Positions 45,404 to 54,700 of a DNA stretch of 64,000 nt are shown here, in pieces. Source of the stretch: Butyrivibrio sp. FCS014 (GTDB taxonomy: Bacteria; Bacillota; Clostridia; Lachnospirales; Lachnospiraceae). The notes below the pieces were generated by a model that did no database searches, was not told where the DNA came from, and was given only the letters and a program-made list of their open reading frames with translations. The DNA is taken from positions 1-64,000 of the forward strand of contig NZ_JAHA01000019.1 of the NCBI RefSeq assembly GCF_000526935.1, in the 5' to 3' direction. The position numbers and the translations under genes were made by a program. Positions within the stretch are counted from its first letter, which is position 1. The number at the start of each line of letters is the position of its first letter.

Positions 45404-46440
45404 AATGCAACTGCCTCCTCTTTCTTCTTGCTTACTGCAATCTTGCTGATATGCAGCTTGAATTTGCCGGACTGTGAAAGGCAGATCACAATGATAAGAA
45501 GCGCTTTAAGCACTCTGATATAAGCTGCGGGTACGCCCAAGGCAAGAACTGTTGTGGTGATACTCTGAACGATAAGAGCTCCTATTACACTTGAGAAGAT
45601 TGAAAATCTTCCGCCCATGAGGTTGGTTCCGCCGATGGCTACAGCAAGAATGGCATCAAGCTCAATATTAAGTCCTGCATTATTACAGTCAGCGCCTTTG
45701 ATTCCTGCACTCTCAATAAGTCCCGCAACTGATGCGAAGGCTCCTGAAATAGTGTAGATTGCAAGAAGGAATCTGTTTACCTTGATTCCCGCAAACTTTG
45801 AAGCCAGTGAATTACATCCGATGGATTCAAGGAAAAGTCCGAAAGCAGATCTATGAACAAACAGCAGCAAGATCCCTACAAGGAAAAGAACTATGTACAA
45901 TGGGAATGGGAGTCCGAATATATATCCTCCGTTTATGAAGTAATACGCATCGGAATTGATAGTGATGATCTTGCCGCTGGTGATCAGCTGTGCAATACCG
46001 CGTCCCGCAACCAGCAGGATCATGGTTGCAACGATTGGCTGTATCTTGATCTGGGCTACCAGGAATCCGTTCCAGAGACCGCAGATGATTCCTGCGCAAA
46101 CTGCAAGGATTATAGCCATGGCAACATTGCCGCCCAGTCCGGGAAGCAGGTTCCCGTTTATGATGCTGCAGGCAATGGCTCCGCTTATAGCCATAACAGA
46201 ACCTACGGAAATATCGGTTCCGCCGGTAGCCAGTACCATGGTCATGCCTGCTGCAAGGATCATGAGCTTTCCGCCGTTTCTGAAAATATCAATGATCCTG
46301 CCGTAGAAATGTCCGTCCACTATGGAAATGGATAAGAACTCACCTTTTGTCATTATGGTGTTGAACAATATGATGGTCAGGAAAATAATCACAGGCCAGA
46401 AAGCCTGTTTCTGGGATAATTTATTTATCTTATTTTTCAT
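45400..46440 (-). CDS. ABC sugar permease, YtfT-type
   Basis: 346-residue BPD_transp_2 permease. It shows V-L-A-T-G-G-T-D-I-S-V-G-S-V-M-A-I-S-G and E-S-I-G-C-N-S-L-A-S-K-F-A-G-I, with A-V-A-I-G-G-T-N-L-M-G-G-R-F near the end. It overlaps the ATPase stop by 4 nt and the second permease by 4 nt, so the three are coupled. Together with the YjfF-type protein it forms a heterodimeric channel. Confidence 0.9.
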   Translation of the reverse strand: MKNKINKLSQKQAFWPVIIFLTIILFNTIMTKGEFLSISIVDGHFYGRIIDIFRNGGKLMILAAGMTMVLATGGTDISVGSVMAISGAIACSIINGNLLPGLGGNVAMAIILAVCAGIICGLWNGFLVAQIKIQPIVATMILLVAGRGIAQLITSGKIITINSDAYYFINGGYIFGLPFPLYIVLFLVGILLLFVHRSAFGLFLESIGCNSLASKFAGIKVNRFLLAIYTISGAFASVAGLIESAGIKGADCNNAGLNIELDAILAVAIGGTNLMGGRFSIFSSVIGALIVQSITTTVLALGVPAAYIRVLKALLIIVICLSQSGKFKLHISKIAVSKKKEEAVAL

Positions 46441-47966
46441 TTACCTTCTCCTCCTGCCATGATCTGCATTACCGCTCCTTCTGAGATGTTGTCCCCTACA
46501 ACTTCTCCTGCCTTCTCCATATCCTTGAGAACGACAATTCTTCTGCAGCATCTAAGCTCTTCATCAAGCTCGGATGATATAAAGAGAACGGCCATACCCT
46601 GTGCTGCAAGATCAATGACTATCTTCTGGATCTCGGCCTTTGTACCGATATCGATTCCCCTGGTGGGCTCATCCAGCATAAGAAGCTGCGGATTTGTGGC
46701 AAGCCATCTTGCAAGGATAACCTTCTGCTGATTGCCTCCCGACAGGTTCTTTATAAGCTGATCCGCGTTGGGAGTTTTTATCTCCAGCTTCTTGATGTAT
46801 TCGTCGGCTATCTTCTGAGCCTCTTTTTTCGATATCTTTTTAAACAGACCTTTCTTGGCCTGAAGTGCCAGAGCCATGTTGTCCCTGATGGAGAGGTCTC
46901 CTATGATACCTTCCGTCTTTCTGTTCTCAGGGCAAAATGCCAGGTCTTTTCTTATGGCATCCAGAGGATGCTTTAGGTGAACCTTCTCCCCGTTGATAGT
47001 AAGTTCACCTTCATTTACCTGATCTATTCCAAACAGTACTCTTGCCGTTTCCGATCTTCCGGATCCAAGAAGTCCTGAAAGCCCCAGTACCTCACCTCGT
47101 GAAATTGTAAGATCCATACCCGAGATACTTCCCTGATGTGATACGTTCTTCATGGAAATCAGCTCATCGCCTGTTTTTGTTCCTTCTTTTTCGGCCTGAC
47201 CTTCCTTCAAAGATTCATTAAGGGCCTGATAGTCCTTACCGATCATCTTTGATACCAGTTCCATTCTGGGAAGATCGGCGGTATTGTAAGTGCCTACATA
47301 CCCGCCGCTTCTAAGAATTGTGATCCTGTCTGTTACTTCATAAACCTGATCAAGGAAGTGGGTTACGAAGATGATTCCCATTCCTTCCTCACGAAGCCTC
47401 TTCATGATTGCAAACAACTTATCTACTTCAACCTTGGACAGTGAGCTCGTGGGCTCATCCAGAATCAGTACCTTCGCCTGTATGTCACTGGCTCTTGCTA
47501 TTGCCACCATCTGCTGAATAGCTACCGAATAGTTATCCAGTCTCTTATTTACATCAAGTTTAAGATCAAATTTCTCAAGAAGTTTTGTAGCCTCTTTGCT
47601 CATGGTTGCCCAGTCGATGGAGCCCATCTTTGTTCTGGGCGCTCTGCCGATATATATGTTCTCAGCAACCGACAGGTTGGGACACAGATTAACCTCCTGA
47701 TAAACCGTTGAAATGCCCAGCTGCTGGGCTTCATTGGTGGATCTTGGATGGATCTTTTTCCCCTCCAGCTCGATCTTGCCTTCATCTCTTTCCTCTACAC
47801 CGGTAAGTACCTTTATAAGTGTTGACTTGCCGGCACCGTTTTCCCCAAGAAGTGCGTGGATCTCTCTCGCTTCAAGCTCAAAATGTACATCGTGCAGCGC
47901 GATCACTGCCTTGCCGAAGGTCTTGGTTATACCTTCCATTGTTAAGAGTTTGGTCTGACTGCTCAC
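46437..47966 (-). CDS. ABC sugar importer ATPase with two nucleotide-binding domains, YtfR-type
   Basis: 509 residues. Domain 1 has Walker A G-E-N-G-A-G-K-S-T-L and Walker B L-I-L-D-E-P-T. Domain 2 has the relaxed P-loop L-S-G-L-L-G-S-G-R-S-E-T usual for this family, with the signature L-S-G-G-N-Q-Q-K-V and Walker B L-M-L-D-E-P-T-R-G-I-D. It follows the binding protein gene by 73 nt. Confidence 0.93.
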   Translation of the reverse strand: MSSQTKLLTMEGITKTFGKAVIALHDVHFELEAREIHALLGENGAGKSTLIKVLTGVEERDEGKIELEGKKIHPRSTNEAQQLGISTVYQEVNLCPNLSVAENIYIGRAPRTKMGSIDWATMSKEATKLLEKFDLKLDVNKRLDNYSVAIQQMVAIARASDIQAKVLILDEPTSSLSKVEVDKLFAIMKRLREEGMGIIFVTHFLDQVYEVTDRITILRSGGYVGTYNTADLPRMELVSKMIGKDYQALNESLKEGQAEKEGTKTGDELISMKNVSHQGSISGMDLTISRGEVLGLSGLLGSGRSETARVLFGIDQVNEGELTINGEKVHLKHPLDAIRKDLAFCPENRKTEGIIGDLSIRDNMALALQAKKGLFKKISKKEAQKIADEYIKKLEIKTPNADQLIKNLSGGNQQKVILARWLATNPQLLMLDEPTRGIDIGTKAEIQKIVIDLAAQGMAVLFISSELDEELRCCRRIVVLKDMEKAGEVVGDNISEGAVMQIMAGGEGK

Positions 47967-48039
47967 CCTTCTCCTCCTTTAGAAAATCCGCTCCGAAGTG
48001 TAAACGGAGCGGATTATTTTTTTATAGACTATAGACTGA

Positions 48040-49086
48040 TCAATATGCGCGGGAATCGATCACATCTGCAGCGATATCTGAAGTGAATACGCCGTCCACT
48101 GACTTAACCCACTTTTCAACTGACTCGCCGTTCTTAAGCTTTGCAGCTGTCTCGAAGAAGAGCGGTCCAAGAAGAGGGTTACACTCAACTGTGCAGTTAG
48201 CCTCGCCTGCTACCATAGCCTCGAAGATGCCCTTTACGCCGTCTACAGAAACTGTAACGATGTCTTCGCCGGGCTTAAGGCCAGCTTCTTTGATAGCTTC
48301 GATTGCGCCAAGAGCCATGTCGTCGTTGTGAGCGTATACGCCTACGATATCAGGATTGGACTTAAGGAATGACTCCATAACTTCCTTACCCTGTGCTCTT
48401 GTGAAGTCACCTGTCTGAGAAGCTACGATCTCGATGTCGGGATAGTTTGCAGCTATCTCCTCATCAAAACCTGTCTTTCTGTCTGTTGCAGCAGAAGCAC
48501 CAACTGTTCCCTCAAGCTCTACGATCTTACCCTTGCCGCCGATGAGCTCTGCCATCTGCTTAGCAGCTTCTTTTCCCTCTTCGATGAAGTCGGAACCGAT
48601 GAATGTAGCATAGAGGCTCTCATCAACATCTGCTGTTCTGTCAAGAAGAATGATGGGGATTCCTGCATCCTGTGCCTCAGCAAAAACCTGATCCCAACCG
48701 GTCTCAACTACAGGTGCAAGTCCGATAACATCAACGTCCTGCTCGATGAAGCTCTTGATAGCCTTGATCTGGTTCTCCTGCTTCTGCTGAGCATCAGCGA
48801 ACTTCAGCTCTACAGTATCAGTATGCTCTGCAGCATAAGTCTGGATTGACATTGTCTCGGCATCTCTCCAGCCTGACTCCTGTCCGATCTGAGCGAAACC
48901 AACAACAAGCTTCTCGCTTCCTGCATCCTCAGTTGCAGGTGCCTCAGCCTTGGGAGCCTCAGCCTCTTCAATTGTAGCGGCAGGTGCCTCTGATGCAGCA
49001 GGTGCAGGAGCAGCGCTTCCGCAGCCGGCGATTGATGCAGCAACCATAGCTGCACACAGAATTGAGCTTAAAAATCTTTTCTTCAT
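48040..49086 (-). CDS. sugar ABC transporter substrate-binding lipoprotein, YtfQ-type
   Basis: 348 residues: a signal with lipobox A-S-I-A-G-C-G (Cys 22), an Ala/Pro/Glu-rich linker, then a Peripla_BP_4 domain from about residue 58. It closely follows E. coli YtfQ patterns: V-G-F-A-Q-I-G-Q-E-S-G-W-R, A-D-A-Q-Q-K-Q-E-N-Q-I-K-A, L-A-P-V-V-E-T-G-W, T-G-D-F-T-R-A-Q-G-K-E-V-M-E-S-F and A-H-N-D-D-M-A-L-G-A-I. YtfQ binds galactofuranose; arabinofuranose-type ligands fit the neighbouring GH43 gene. Ligand remains inference. A strong AAGGAGG precedes the ATG. Confidence 0.92.
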   Translation of the reverse strand: MKKRFLSSILCAAMVAASIAGCGSAAPAPAASEAPAATIEEAEAPKAEAPATEDAGSEKLVVGFAQIGQESGWRDAETMSIQTYAAEHTDTVELKFADAQQKQENQIKAIKSFIEQDVDVIGLAPVVETGWDQVFAEAQDAGIPIILLDRTADVDESLYATFIGSDFIEEGKEAAKQMAELIGGKGKIVELEGTVGASAATDRKTGFDEEIAANYPDIEIVASQTGDFTRAQGKEVMESFLKSNPDIVGVYAHNDDMALGAIEAIKEAGLKPGEDIVTVSVDGVKGIFEAMVAGEANCTVECNPLLGPLFFETAAKLKNGESVEKWVKSVDGVFTSDIAADVIDSRAY

Positions 49087-49239
49087 ATTATCCTCCTTGG
49101 TGGCCTGTCCCCCAGGCCTTACGTTTGTTTACAATACTGATTCTAGCTAAGGAGGATATAAATGTATTTAGATTGATTTGTCCGGATTTTATACTTTTTT
49201 GTTCTTGCGGGTGCTGACAACGATTTTGGTGCAAAAAAT

Positions 49240-49267
49240 GAGCCCGACATATTAATATGCCGGACTC
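49240..49267 (-). terminator. terminator downstream of the Rpn-type gene
   Basis: A 13-bp stem with a two-base loop (GAG-CCG-CATAT arms around TA, three G-T mismatches) is followed on the minus strand by ATTTTTTG. It separates the nuclease gene from the transporter genes. Confidence 0.8.
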
Positions 49268-49299
49268 TCAATGCTATATCTTACTCACTACAATATTAT

Positions 49300-50214
49300 T
49301 TACTTTTTCTTATTTGCCTCTTTATATTCAGCAAAGAGTTTCTCTAGATACTCCGGGTCATTTGAAGCTTTCTTGACATCCTCATCACGGTTCTGGGAAA
49401 AGAGCCAGCTTATAAGATTGGACATACTGTTTATGCCCTTCTTCTCACCATTAATTTGGCCTTTTTTGTAATTTGCCCTCGCTATTAACTGTTTTGCATT
49501 TAATTCCTGCAATTCTTCTGATAACATATTTGCCACCTCCGCCATATGTTCTCTGAGAAATGGTTTTAAAATGAAGTCCTCCGGCATTACTCCCAATGCC
49601 CTGCCTACAGCTTCTCCTATATCTTTCAGCTCTTTTCTGAATTCTCGTATAGTCTGTATAAACCATGAATACTCATAAAGTGGTCTACAGGCTTCCATAA
49701 GTTCTTTGTTTCGCCCATAGTTTATATTTATCATCCTGACCTTTACTTCTATATCTGCATTTTTCCTTGTACTCTTGGAAAAAGAATCGCTGAGCCTAAG
49801 TATCTTTTCATCAGGCTCATCCTTTGTTCCATTGTAGAATACAACCAGCTTAGGTGTAGGTATCCGCAATAATTCCTCACCATATTTATCAAGATCATTG
49901 GATGATATATATCCATCATATACCGCCGATATGTACTGCATCATCCTGAGGGGCATATTGGGATTATATGTTGATTGATGTTCATACAAACTGATATATC
50001 CTGCAAATAAGAATGACGTATCATTCTTCATATGCACATAAAGATATTCCTCAAGCGTATTAAACTCAATCTCAGTTTCGTCTTCATAGGAAGAACCATT
50101 AACTGCATTGTACAGACTAAGTGTCCATTTCTTGTTTTCCGGTCTTCCGAAAACGAAGTTAAAGAGCCGATCCTTGTGTTCCCGGCTTGCGCTTATTACT
50201 TGTAATTCTTTCAA
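49300..50214 (-). CDS. Rpn-family PD-(D/E)XK nuclease / transposase-like protein
   Basis: 304 residues of the Rpn (recombination-promoting nuclease; formerly transposase_31) family, abundant in Lachnospiraceae. Seen: D-R-L-F-N-F-V-F-G, the acidic nuclease strand Y-V-H-M-K-N-D-T-S-F-L-F-A, then L-Y-E-H-Q-S-T-Y-N-P-N-M-P-L-R and P-K-L-V-V-F-Y-N-G-T-K-D. The C-terminal half is helical with E-K-K-G-I-N-S-M and a Lys-rich end. The start is TTG 50214 with an AAGGAG box. It is flanked by terminators on both sides and interrupts the sugar locus, so it is its own unit and may have arrived by transfer. Confidence 0.85.
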   Translation of the reverse strand: MKELQVISASREHKDRLFNFVFGRPENKKWTLSLYNAVNGSSYEDETEIEFNTLEEYLYVHMKNDTSFLFAGYISLYEHQSTYNPNMPLRMMQYISAVYDGYISSNDLDKYGEELLRIPTPKLVVFYNGTKDEPDEKILRLSDSFSKSTRKNADIEVKVRMININYGRNKELMEACRPLYEYSWFIQTIREFRKELKDIGEAVGRALGVMPEDFILKPFLREHMAEVANMLSEELQELNAKQLIARANYKKGQINGEKKGINSMSNLISWLFSQNRDEDVKKASNDPEYLEKLFAEYKEANKKK

Positions 50215-50390
50215 TAATTACTTCTCCTTTAATTATAAATTTTAGCTTTTTCCTTATCAAGGGAATTTGCAGTGAAATACTGCGCTTGCCATGAACATGA
50301 CAAGAATGCTCAGAACTGAGCAAATAGAATAATAACATAGAAAAATATGATTGTAAAATCACAAAAAAGGAAAAGAGATATAACAAAAGA

Positions 50391-50422
50391 CTAGCCAGTC
50401 CCCTTAAAACAGGCCTGGCTAG
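50391..50422 (-). terminator. terminator of the AraC-type response regulator gene
   Basis: Perfect 8-bp arms, CTAGCCAG (50391-50398) and CTGGCTAG (50415-50422), are followed on the minus strand by TCTTTTGTT. It lies 8 nt after the regulator's stop codon. Confidence 0.8.
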
Positions 50423-50429
50423 CTTGATC

Positions 50430-51647
50430 TTATTTATTCTCCTTAATAGATTGCCTGTACTCGGCAGGACTGATTCCAAGTTTCTTCTTGAACACAAGAC
50501 TGAAATACTGCTGGGAGGTGTAACCCACCTTCTCTGCCACCTCGTAGATCTTCATCTCCTCATCGTGAAGAAGGATACTCGCCTTCCTCATTCGAAGATT
50601 GGTGAGATAATCAACAAAGGTACATCCGGCCTCCTTACGGAAGATTCGGCTTAAGTATGCCACCGAAAGTCCTACATTGTCTGCGGCCTCCTGAAGAGAG
50701 AATTCCTCTCTGGAATAGTTCTCCTGGATCAGCTGCATTACAGCTTCAAGAATTGAGGAATATCCGGTATTCTCAGAAGCCTTGGAAAGTGCTTCCTGAT
50801 AAGCGGCTGCAATCGAGCCGGCTCCGTTTCCTGCGGAAGTTTCTATTACACACTTAACAGGGAGGATTCCGGAAATGTAATTTATATACTCATTGCATTT
50901 CTCTTCCAGTTCCTCTGAAGAAATCTGATCTGTAACAAGAACCAGGTTCCCTGACTCGTCCCTGCACCTGCTCTCAAGGGCAAGGGATGCAAACATCTCA
51001 AGAGCGATGTTCTCGGAGACAAAGTATAGAAGGTCCTCATTCCAGTTGCTGTCGATATCCTCAGTGGGCTTTGTATCTATTCGGACAAGGATCAGGGAAT
51101 ATTCCTCAGGGAGCTTTAAATTCAGATATTTGCACTCTTGAGTGATCTCATCCTCTGAAAGCCGTCCATCGATTATCTTCTTGGAAAGCTCCGCAATAAG
51201 CAGTTCCCTGCTCTCGTTCATCTTGTCCCTGGCCCACTCCAGGTACTTCTTTTCCATCTCTTCGTCGCTGCGCTTGCTTAGAGCCTCCCGGATCCTTCCA
51301 ATGAGCTCATCGAAAGGATCCTCCATAAGAGGCTTTAATACATAGTCAAATACACCAAGGCCAACAGCCTTTCTTGCATATTCAAAAAGATCATATCCTG
51401 TCACTATCACTACAAGTGCCTGAGGGTAAAGCTTTTTCAGCTCCTTTATGAAATCCAGGCCGTTCAAAAAAGGCATGTTGATGTCCACAAAAAACACATC
51501 TATTACTGTGGACTTGGCCTTCTCAAGGGCCACCTCACCGTCTTCCGCTTCAGCCACAACTTCAAAGTCGTCGTAGGCTTTAAGAAAACTAATGATACCT
51601 CTTCTGATCATAGGTTCATCATCTGCTACAAGAGTTCTGTATTTCAT
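50430..51647 (-). CDS. YesN-type response regulator with AraC DNA-binding domain
   Basis: 405 residues. The receiver domain holds V-A-D-D-E-P-M-I-R-R-G and the phospho-acceptor in F-F-V-D-I-N-M-P-F (Asp 55), ending Y-V-L-K-P-L. A central helical region (about 140-300) is followed by a double HTH (F-S-L-Q-E-A-A-D-N-V-G-L-S-V-A-Y-L-S-R-I-F-R-K, then Y-E-V-A-E-K-V-G-Y-T-S-Q-Q-Y-F-S). A GGGGG ribosome site precedes the ATG. It lies 67 nt after the GH43 gene and is probably the partner of the kinase at 42582-44372. Confidence 0.93.
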   Translation of the reverse strand: MKYRTLVADDEPMIRRGIISFLKAYDDFEVVAEAEDGEVALEKAKSTVIDVFFVDINMPFLNGLDFIKELKKLYPQALVVIVTGYDLFEYARKAVGLGVFDYVLKPLMEDPFDELIGRIREALSKRSDEEMEKKYLEWARDKMNESRELLIAELSKKIIDGRLSEDEITQECKYLNLKLPEEYSLILVRIDTKPTEDIDSNWNEDLLYFVSENIALEMFASLALESRCRDESGNLVLVTDQISSEELEEKCNEYINYISGILPVKCVIETSAGNGAGSIAAAYQEALSKASENTGYSSILEAVMQLIQENYSREEFSLQEAADNVGLSVAYLSRIFRKEAGCTFVDYLTNLRMRKASILLHDEEMKIYEVAEKVGYTSQQYFSLVFKKKLGISPAEYRQSIKENK

Positions 51648-51657
51648 AAAACACCCC

Positions 51658-51671
51658 CGGAAACGTTTTCA
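51658..51671. promoter_or_regulatory. possible catabolite-responsive element (cre)
   Basis: CGGAAACGTTTTCA agrees with the cre consensus TGWAANCGNTNWCA at 12 of 14 positions. It lies between the GH43 stop and the regulator ATG. CcpA control is typical for such loci in Firmicutes, but one short match is weak evidence. Confidence 0.3.
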
Positions 51672-51714
51672 TGCCCATATATCATAACTTTTCAGATCAT
51701 GACAAACAAGTATC

Positions 51715-54700
51715 TTAAAACCATTTAAGTATCTTTTTTATAATACTTGTCACTACCCTGGCAACAGTCTTGACCACTGTCTTAACAACTGCTGTGATAG
51801 CCTGTACTACTTTCTCTACAGGAACCTTCGGAGCTTCCGGTTTGTCGGGCTCATCAGGTGTATCCGGTTCATCAGGAGTATCTGGCTCTTCAGGATCCTC
51901 AGGATTCTCGGGCTCTTCAGGTTCCTCAATTACCGGAGGCTCAGGATTGGGAGCGGTTGCACTCTCATAATCGCAGTACTCAATGTAGTCCAGAGCCGCT
52001 GTCTCTTTTCCGCTTACACCTGTTACGATAACGGTATTGCTGCCTTCATTCAAAGCCACCTTAAGTTCGTATCCGAACCAGTTGTCTACGCACAGTCTGT
52101 TGCCTGAGTTTGCGTTAAAGTTGTAAACAGCTTTCTCATATTCCTGTCCGTTGACGATTGCCTTAAGTGCAGCACCGTTAACATTTGCTGATGCGCCAAG
52201 ATACAGCATGTACTCTCCAGCCTGTGCCACATCAAAGGTAAACTCAGCGGTCTTTGACTCGTCATCAAATCCATATACACATGCATCAGCTGATGAATTG
52301 TAAGTCTGAGTCGCACCAAGTCCTGAAAGCACTGCATCCTCAGCCTCAAGTCGTACATAGGAAGCCTTCTTTGTTCCTGAAGGTGTCTTGATCATGTCAG
52401 TATACTCCGCTGCAGTTCCGAGGAAAGGTGTGCCGTCTTCATTCCAGTAGGATCTCTGTACTCTTACGCCTCTTCCGTTCCAGCCGCCTCCTGCATAAAC
52501 TGTTGCGTGATAAACAAGGTAGTCCTCCTTGCCATCGGGAGATTTAACAAAGCATGCATGACCTGTTGAGAAGGTTGTGCTGTCGTTCTTTTCAAATACA
52601 GGCTTTGTTGCCTTGATCCAGGATGACTTCTCCATGGGATCCGCACCCTTCTTGAGTGTCAGGCATCCGAGGCAGTAAGTATCGGACCAGGAACCGCTTG
52701 CTGAATATACGATATTAACTGTTCCGTCAGGAGCTACAGCGATTTCAGGTCCCTCATTGATTGTGGGATGCTCGTTAACTTCCCATGCAAATTCAGGTCT
52801 TGAAAGCTCAACTCTGTCTCCGGAAATTGTTGTGGGTGAATCCATCTTTGCAATGTAGAGTCTCTGCTCTCCATCGACAAATCCATCCCAGCCTGACCAG
52901 ATTGCATAGAGCTGTCCGTCAAGTTCAAGAACAGTCTGGTCAATAGCCCATCTGTCAGTCTCAGGGCTCATCTTGCCCTTAAATACGTACTCACCCTGCG
53001 CATCGTCAGTAACGCTTTCAAGAACCATCATGCGATGATCTGCTCCGGCGCCGGCGGTGTAGTAGATGTACCACTTGCCGTCAATAAAGTGAAGCTCAGG
53101 TGCCCAGAGCTCTCTTGTGGGCTGATCTCCTGAAGGCATGTATACGCATACGGGCTCTACTTCGCCGATCCTTGAAAGCTCAGCGGACTTTGTAACCCAG
53201 ATTCCGGTGTCGTTGCGGCCCATACGAACATAGTAGTAATATCCGTCATGGTAAGTAACGAAGGGATCTGCTCCGTAGTTTACGATCATGCTCTCAAAGG
53301 TGTCGGTTGAATTAAATCTGACCGTATACTTCTGGACATAGGAAGGATCGTCAGTGTTATAAACAGTCACGTAGCTCTCCGGCCTTTCTGCGGTTGCCTG
53401 AGTAACCTGTGCCTTGAAGCTTTCGTTTGCGCCATCTTCAAACTTAACGGATACAGCAGGGAGATTCTCCAGGTCACCTTCAACGGTATATACCTTCTTA
53501 TCTCTGCTAAATCCCTCAAGAGCTGTATCTCCGATCATGATCTCATACTCAGGTTCTTCCATAGTATGGAAAAGAATGTAATCCAGTTCCGCAAAGCTGT
53601 TGTCACGGCCTGAGTGAGAAACGCTGAAGGTGTTCTCACCTTCCTTAAGATCAACGTATACGCTGTAAAGTGACCATACATCCCAAACAGTTGCCTTGGT
53701 ATATTCAACAACCTTAGCAGATGCCTCGTCGCCGTTTACCCAGTATCTGTGGGAAGTATTGGGGAATGCTCCCTTGTCGCCGTCTGCAGCGATGTCTACT
53801 CTGTAGGTTCCATCTGCAGGGGCATTTATCTTCATGGTTACAACAGATGATGTATCATCGATATATCCAACTTTGTAGCCGCCGGAAGCATCGCCTCTTT
53901 GAGTGACTCTTGCCTTTCCGGTAACTGTTCCGCTCTCAGCCTCAATCTTAACGGTGATAGCCGTAATCTCTTTTGCCCCGATCTCATCCATGGTAAGTGC
54001 TCTGTTGTAAATCTTAAGGTTGTCGATATAGCCCTTAAAATTCCTTCCTCCTGTAAGTGATCTGCCAAGGAACATATCAAGGTCTCTTCCAAGCTCGGAG
54101 AGGTTTCTGTTCTTGACACTTCCAAGATACAGTCCGTCGGCATAGAAAGCAATCACATGATCATTCACGGTGAGGTCAAGATGGATCCATCTGCCGTTAT
54201 TTCCGTAGCTTGCACTGCGAACGCTCTTAACGCCCTTTGTTCCTCTTGCTGTGTTTCCGGCTGCGGTCTCATCGTCAGTTACTCTCACAAAGAGATACTT
54301 ATCGGAACTGCCGCCAAGTCCAAGAACCATGCTCTCGGAATCTGCGGAAAGAGCCTTAACATCAAGGCTTATTGTCAGTTCTTTTGCCCCGTCAAAAGAG
54401 CCTTTGCCAAAAGCAGCATAAGCTTCATCTGAGCCATCAAGATAAAGAGCTTTGCCGTTTGCCTCGTCCTTAAGGACTGCGCCTCCAAGGAGGTTAAGTC
54501 CAAGATCTTCGCCCTTGGATACTGCCTTAGTACCGTCTACGTTCTCGAAATCATACTCAGCTACAGGCTCTGCCTGTCTGTCTAATTTGGCAAAAGAGCC
54601 TTCTGCTACGCCGTAAGCTTCAACAAGCCTTTCATACTCAGTTGCGGTAACAGGAAGGATTACGCCGTGCTTGCAACCTTCCTGGGCTGTGTATTCATCC

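Noticed and set aside
50657-50857. Plus-strand frame opposite the response regulator gene
   Set aside because: Lies wholly within a well-supported minus-strand gene and has no recognisable features.
51770-51970. Plus-strand frame rich in Gly/Ser opposite the GH43 C-terminal linker
   Set aside because: Complement of the Pro/Glu/Asp linker; low complexity without any start signal.
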